Assembly: GCA_965226545.1 (NCBI GenBank)
Contig: OZ245364.1
Span: 682,001 to 746,000, forward strand
DNA length: 64,000 nucleotides
Source: JAHRAW01 sp965226545
GTDB taxonomy: Bacteria; Pseudomonadota; Gammaproteobacteria; Arenicellales; Poriferihabitantaceae
Direction: 5' to 3'
Shown here: positions 60,287 through 64,000 of the stretch, piece by piece
Layout: each line of letters begins with the position of its first letter
How positions within the stretch are numbered: position 1 is the first letter of the stretch
Notes under the pieces: model-generated
What the model saw: the letters and a program-made list of their open reading frames with translations, nothing else
What the model was told of the DNA's origin: nothing
The model's database searches: none
Program-made: the position numbers and the translations under genes

Positions 60287-60769
60287 ATGAGTATGTTTAA
60301 GTTTAAGTTGTGTTTTGTCGTTTTGCTGGTCATGGTAATGGCCGGCTGTGCGTCGAAAAAGCCGCAATTGACCCCGCTTGAAATCCAAAGCATTCAGACG
60401 CATGAATACGATGCGGCGAAGGATGTCGTGTTCCCAAGCGTGCTGTCGGTGTTTCAAGATTTGGGCTACATCGTCAAAACCGCCGACAAAGACACCGGCT
60501 TTATCACCGCCGAGAGCCCGATTGGTGACAAGACCGGCGGTTGGGGTGCGTTCGCAGGGGCGGCACTCAACCAACAAACACTGGCGACCGCTTTCGTTGA
60601 GCAAATTGGGCAAGTCACCAAAGTTCGGTTGAACCTTGTTATTAAAAGGGAGGCTTCATTAACGTATGGGCAAAGCGTAAAGGATGACGAGCCCATACTG
60701 GATCCCGAGACCTATCGGAGCGCCTTTGAGAAGATTTCCACCGCGATTTTTATCCGCTCAGGCAGTTAA
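60287..60769 (+). CDS. Small lipoprotein, unknown function
   Basis: 160 residues with signal FVVLLVMVMAGC (lipobox VMAGC). The mature protein has VFPSVLSVFQDLGYIVKTAD followed by TGFITAESPIG, a layout seen in DUF4810/YbjP-like or 'DUF4136-like' lipoproteins, though I cannot assign a family with confidence. It begins 21 bases after the previous lipoprotein gene and is probably co-transcribed with it. Confidence 0.65.
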   Translation: MSMFKFKLCFVVLLVMVMAGCASKKPQLTPLEIQSIQTHEYDAAKDVVFPSVLSVFQDLGYIVKTADKDTGFITAESPIGDKTGGWGAFAGAALNQQTLATAFVEQIGQVTKVRLNLVIKREASLTYGQSVKDDEPILDPETYRSAFEKISTAIFIRSGS

Positions 60770-60811
60770 CTTTCGTCACTTAACGGGGTTGCCAAAAACG
60801 GCGTTGCCAAA

Positions 60812-62062
60812 ATGAAACACGTCATCATCGGCGCCGGCCCGGCCGGTGTAGTCGCCGCCGAGACCTTGCGTCAATTGGATGCGAACGCCGAGATTGGCAT
60901 CATCGGCGATGAGCCTGAGCCGCCGTATTCGCGGATGGCGATTCCGTATTTGTTGCGCGGCAACATCGATGAACGCGGCACTTATTTGCGCAAGACACAA
61001 GACCACTTCGGCGCGCGCAATATTCATTTGACGGTCGGTCGTGCAACGGCGATTGACTCGGGCGCCAACGCCGTCAAACTTGACGGCGGCGACACGGTGG
61101 CTTATGACAAATTGCTCATCGCCACCGGCGCATCGCCGATTGTTCCGCCGATTGCCGGCATCGATAATCCGCGCGTGAGTTATTGTTGGACGCTTGCCGA
61201 TGCGCGCAAGATAGCGGATGGCATCGCGCCCGGTGCGCCGGTGGTGTTAATCGGCGCGGGGTTTATTGGCTGCATTATTTTGGAGGCGTTGGTTAGCGCC
61301 GGCGCGAAATTGAGCGTGATTGAAACCGGCGATCGAATGGTGCCGCGGATGTTGGATAAAACCTGCGGCACGATGTTGCGCAAGTGGTGCGAAGGCAAGG
61401 GCGTTGCCGTGCATACGGGCGCGACCGTCGCCGGCATCGAAGACGACGGCAAACGCGCCAAGGTGTTGCTCGAAGGCGGCGATGCATTGCCGGCCGAGTT
61501 GGTTATCTGCGCGACCGGCGTTCGCGCCAACGCCGCCCTCGCGGCCGGCGCGAAATTGAAAACGCGCGATGATGCAATGTTGATTGATGAATACATGACC
61601 ACATCATCGCCGAATATTTTCGCCGCCGGCGACGCCGCATGCGGCGCGGATTTTTCCACCGGTGAATACAGCGTGCAGGCGATACAACCAACCGCGGTCG
61701 AGCATGCGCACATCGCCGCCAACAACATGCATGCGGCAAAATCGGTGCGCTATGCCGGCGCGGTTTCGATGAATGTGCTGGACACCATCGGCTTAATCTC
61801 GGCGTCGTACGGATTATGGCAAGGCGTGGACGGCGGCGACCATTGCGAACTCGCTGACTACGCGGCCTATCGCTACATCCGCCTGCAATTCGCGGACGAT
61901 CGATTAATCGGCGCCAACACGCTCGGCTTGACCGAACACATCGGCGTGTTGCGCGGTTTGATTCGCGGGCGGTTTGCGCTCGGCAAATGGAAGGCGCGGC
62001 TGATGGACAACCCGCTTTGTTTGATGGAAGCCTATTTATCTTGCGCGCACGGGCGCGGTTGA
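60812..62062 (+). CDS. FAD-dependent NAD(P)H oxidoreductase (pyridine nucleotide-disulfide family)
   Basis: 416 residues. The N-terminal FAD motif is VIIGAGPAGVVAAETL, the NAD-binding motif is VVLIGAGFIGCIILEAL (about residue 150), and the second FAD motif is NIFAAGDAACG. There is no CxxC redox disulfide, so it is of the rubredoxin/ferredoxin reductase-like type. In aldehyde oxidoreductase clusters such flavoproteins connect the ferredoxin-like subunit to NAD(H). That role is inferred from position. MoaD-like genes follow. Confidence 0.85.
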   Translation: MKHVIIGAGPAGVVAAETLRQLDANAEIGIIGDEPEPPYSRMAIPYLLRGNIDERGTYLRKTQDHFGARNIHLTVGRATAIDSGANAVKLDGGDTVAYDKLLIATGASPIVPPIAGIDNPRVSYCWTLADARKIADGIAPGAPVVLIGAGFIGCIILEALVSAGAKLSVIETGDRMVPRMLDKTCGTMLRKWCEGKGVAVHTGATVAGIEDDGKRAKVLLEGGDALPAELVICATGVRANAALAAGAKLKTRDDAMLIDEYMTTSSPNIFAAGDAACGADFSTGEYSVQAIQPTAVEHAHIAANNMHAAKSVRYAGAVSMNVLDTIGLISASYGLWQGVDGGDHCELADYAAYRYIRLQFADDRLIGANTLGLTEHIGVLRGLIRGRFALGKWKARLMDNPLCLMEAYLSCAHGRG

Positions 62063-62083
62063 TGGCGGCGTTTTGCAAGTTAA

Positions 62084-62344
62084 TTGCAAATCATCTTGCA
62101 AATCACCCTGAAATTATTCGCCGGGCTGGCGGTGCATCTGCCCAATGATGCGGTCGGCAATGTTGTCACCTTCGAAGTCGCCAATGCGCCCACGCCGAAT
62201 CAATTAATCGACAGATTTCAAGTGCCGCGCGCACAGGTGCATTTGGTGCTGGTCAACGGCGTCTATCAAGGTGAAGCGCAACGCGATGCGCCGCTCGACG
62301 ACGGTGATACGCTGGCGATTTGGCCGCCGGTCGCCGGCGGTTAA
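62084..62344 (+). CDS. MoaD/ThiS-like sulfur carrier (copy 1)
   Basis: 86 residues of ubiquitin-like fold ending in Gly-Gly (PPVAGG), the site for thiocarboxylation. LKLFAGLAVHLPNDAVGN and VHLVLVNGVYQG match the paralogue at 62910. MoaD donates sulfur to form molybdopterin dithiolene; dedicated MoaD copies are common beside aldehyde oxidoreductases. There is no ATG; TTG at 62084 or 62096 is the likely start. Confidence 0.8.
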   Translation: MQIILQITLKLFAGLAVHLPNDAVGNVVTFEVANAPTPNQLIDRFQVPRAQVHLVLVNGVYQGEAQRDAPLDDGDTLAIWPPVAGG

Positions 62345-62402
62345 GTGCGTCGCATCGCAACGCATCTCAACATCTCTCAACGCAACGCATCTCGATGCCG
62401 GC

Positions 62403-62756
62403 ATGTCGCCGCCCGCTGATACCGCGCCGGATTTTGTTTATGAAGCCGAGATGGGGTTTGCGCGCGGCGAATTGTTGGCGGGGTTGCCGGCTGCGATTGC
62501 GCCTTTCCGTATTGAATCGCACTGTGTCGAATCGAGTGATGAGTTGCACTGTGTCGAGTCGCGCGCGACGGTGTACCAACTTTGCCACGATACGCGGCGG
62601 ATTCGGTTGACCTTGTACGCTGAACGGATTCGATGCATCGGCGCGATTCGTGTGCCGGTGAGTGCGGTGAAGTTGGAATTTTTTAATTTTGATGAAGTGC
62701 GTTATGAACGGTTTATGGCGCGGTATAAACGTCATCTGCATAAAGGCGGCGGATAA
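62403..62756 (+). CDS. Hypothetical protein between the two MoaD-like genes
   Basis: 117 residues from ATG 62403; not recognised. It is rich in Arg and aromatic residues, with YEAEMGFARGELLAGLPAAI at the start and a basic end (MARYKRHLHKGGG). Near residue 40 the words ESHCVESS and ELHCVESR are a short internal repeat encoded by similar DNA (about 62513-62565). Position suggests a role with the aldehyde oxidoreductase or its cofactor. Confidence 0.55.
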   Translation: MSPPADTAPDFVYEAEMGFARGELLAGLPAAIAPFRIESHCVESSDELHCVESRATVYQLCHDTRRIRLTLYAERIRCIGAIRVPVSAVKLEFFNFDEVRYERFMARYKRHLHKGGG

Positions 62757-62769
62757 ATGAACTGTGTTG

Positions 62770-62895
62770 ACAACATTAATTTATTAAACTTGTTAAACTT
62801 ATTGCGCTTATTGTTAATTCATAATTAACTTAATTAAATTTATTAACTTTATTAATCGCATTAACTTAATTAACTTGAACTGTTAATTTACCCCC
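62770..62895. repeat. A/T-rich about 9-bp degenerate array before the second MoaD-like gene
   Basis: Words such as ttaaacttg, ttaaactta, ttgttaatt, cttaattaa, tttattaac, cgcattaac fill the 150-base gap. Composition contrasts strongly with the GC-rich genes on both sides. Confidence 0.65.
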
Positions 62896-62909
62896 TACCT
62901 TAAACCGCA

Positions 62910-63170
62910 ATGACCGAAAAAATTAACATCACCTTAAAACTGTTCGCCGGGTTGAGCGAATATCTGCCGCCTGACGCGGACGGCAATGCGATGAGCATCA
63001 AAGCGCCGGCAGACGCCACGCCGCACGGCATCCTTGCGCAATGCGGATTGCCGCGCGAACAGGTGCGGGTGATTATGGTCAACGGCGAATATGTTGCACC
63101 AAAGCGCCGCGATGCGCCGTTGCGTGACGGTGATGTGATGGCGGTGTGGCCGGTGATACAGGGCGGTTAA
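62910..63170 (+). CDS. MoaD/ThiS-like sulfur carrier (copy 2)
   Basis: 86 residues, same length as copy 1, with LKLFAGLSEYLPPDADGN, VRVIMVNGEYVAPKRRDAPL and a Gly-Gly C-terminus (VIQGG). Clear ATG start at 62910. Together with copy 1 it suggests either two pterin enzymes to be served or a duplication within the aldehyde oxidoreductase cluster. The stop overlaps the convergent transporter gene by four bases. Confidence 0.82.
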   Translation: MTEKINITLKLFAGLSEYLPPDADGNAMSIKAPADATPHGILAQCGLPREQVRVIMVNGEYVAPKRRDAPLRDGDVMAVWPVIQGG

Positions 63171-64000
63171 GACGCGCGGCGCGCCAGCGGCACAAATTCG
63201 ATGACGCCGGCGGCGATGATAAACAGCGCGCCGAAAAATTCGCGCGCGCCAAACGGTTCGCCGGCAAACAACGCCGCGCTGCCGACGCCGATGACCACCT
63301 CCAACAACAACAGCAACGCCACCCGCCCGGGCTCGATTTTGCCGGCGCCGTAGAAGGTCAACCAAACGACCGGCAGATTCCACACAAAGGCAAAGCCAAG
63401 CAACCACAACCCGGCATCGATGGTTAACGCAACGCGGGTTGCATCGACGCCGGCGCGAAGTGTTTCATCGACAACGACGCCAACCGCTTCGCGTCCGCCG
63501 GGCAATGCGGTTAAGGCGGCGAAGACGATGACCGCAAACAAAAACTGCAGCGCGACTTTGTCGGCGAGTCGATGATGCGCGGCGCGGTGCGTATACACCA
63601 ACGCCAATCCCCAAGTTGCTCCAGCCAACAAACCAAAACATTCGCCCAAGTTGCGCGGCGCGAGGTTGGCGTTATCGATGCCGAGGATAATCGCCAAGCC
63701 GGTCAAGCCGAACGCCAGCGTCAACATGCGGCGTTTGGTAATCGGTTCGTTTAACATCCAACGCGCCAATAACGTGCTCCACACCGGCGTTAAATAAAAC
63801 AACAACACCACCCGCGCAACTTGCGCGCGCAACAACGCCTCGGCGTACAAGGTTAATGTGACCGCAAAAAACAGCGCGCTTAACCACAAACTTGCATCGG
63901 CGCACAACAATCGCCGCCGCCGCACAATCAACAACGGCAAAAACGCCGCCAACACAATCGCCAACCCGCCCAAGGTCACGGCCCCGCCGCCAAGCGCATC
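63167..64000 (-). CDS. EamA/DMT-family transporter (5' end outside window)
   Basis: 278 codons are visible; the frame is open through the right edge, so the N-terminal part is missing (probably the start of the first helix pair). Multiple hydrophobic helices occur in two EamA repeats: about LYAEALLRAQVARVVLLFYL and the first-repeat end PITKRRMLTLAFGLTGLAII, then WNLPVVWLTFYGAGKIEPG and the second-repeat end GEPFGAREFFGALFIIAAGV. Such proteins export or import small metabolites; the substrate is unknown. Confidence 0.82.
   Translation of the reverse strand, partial: DALGGGAVTLGGLAIVLAAFLPLLIVRRRRLLCADASLWLSALFFAVTLTLYAEALLRAQVARVVLLFYLTPVWSTLLARWMLNEPITKRRMLTLAFGLTGLAIILGIDNANLAPRNLGECFGLLAGATWGLALVYTHRAAHHRLADKVALQFLFAVIVFAALTALPGGREAVGVVVDETLRAGVDATRVALTIDAGLWLLGFAFVWNLPVVWLTFYGAGKIEPGRVALLLLLEVVIGVGSAALFAGEPFGAREFFGALFIIAAGVIEFVPLARRAS

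Overview
The window looks like a chromosomal segment of an uncultured sulfur-oxidising, probably autotrophic gammaproteobacterium. The gammaproteobacterial cues are the fabA-fabB pair, the glyQ-glyS...gmhB...plsC block and the pdxA-rsmA overlap. The sulfur and autotrophy cues are qmoAB with hdrCB (electron transfer for APS reductase), tusA, and a CbbQ-type Rubisco-activase ATPase next to rpiA. Lifestyle is inferred from these genes. No rRNA, tRNA, CRISPR array, transposase or phage gene was seen. The DNA is very rich in GCGC words.

Layout. 1-6.4 kb: 3' end of rnd, mltA, an aminotransferase, a lysine-rich H1-like protein, fabA-fabB. 6.5-16 kb: moaA, a Tal/Pgi-type pgi, glyQS, a MazG-like protein, gmhB, a DUF429 protein, a small membrane protein, plsC. 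16-26 kb: leftward block glmU, glmS, ATL-pdxA fusion and rsmA (the last three overlapping), a YkgJ-type protein, and a tandem pair of methyltransferase-HNH fusion genes. 26-35.6 kb: clpB behind a heat-shock promoter, comF, a degenerate BioC-like protein, bepA, tusA, rpiA, cbbQ, and a secreted-protein gene broken at a 17-C tract. 35.7-43.4 kb: qmoA-qmoB-(99-aa protein, third methyltransferase-HNH gene)-hdrC-hdrB, then hicBA. 43.4-54.4 kb: one giant autotransporter adhesin (3509 aa) built of about 1.47 kb internal repeats. 54.4-64 kb: argE, folKP fusion, a tungsten-type aldehyde oxidoreductase cluster (ferredoxin, AOR, two lipoproteins, FAD oxidoreductase, two MoaD-like carriers), and a partial EamA transporter.

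The most unusual signal runs through the whole window. Many gene junctions carry a degenerate short tandem array whose unit is private to that junction (periods of 6, 10, 12, 13, 15 or 21 bp). The same kind of array occurs inside reading frames of core enzymes, always with periods divisible by three. There it adds Asn/Asp/Ser/Val- or Asp/Glu-rich loops to RsmA, GlmS, GlmU, PdxA, QmoA, QmoB, a BioC-like protein and the MazG-like protein. Other points are an alkyltransferase-like (ATL) domain fused to PdxA, twin methyltransferase-HNH genes that differ mainly in their central target-recognition region, and several -10 elements so close to start codons that the mRNAs may be leaderless.
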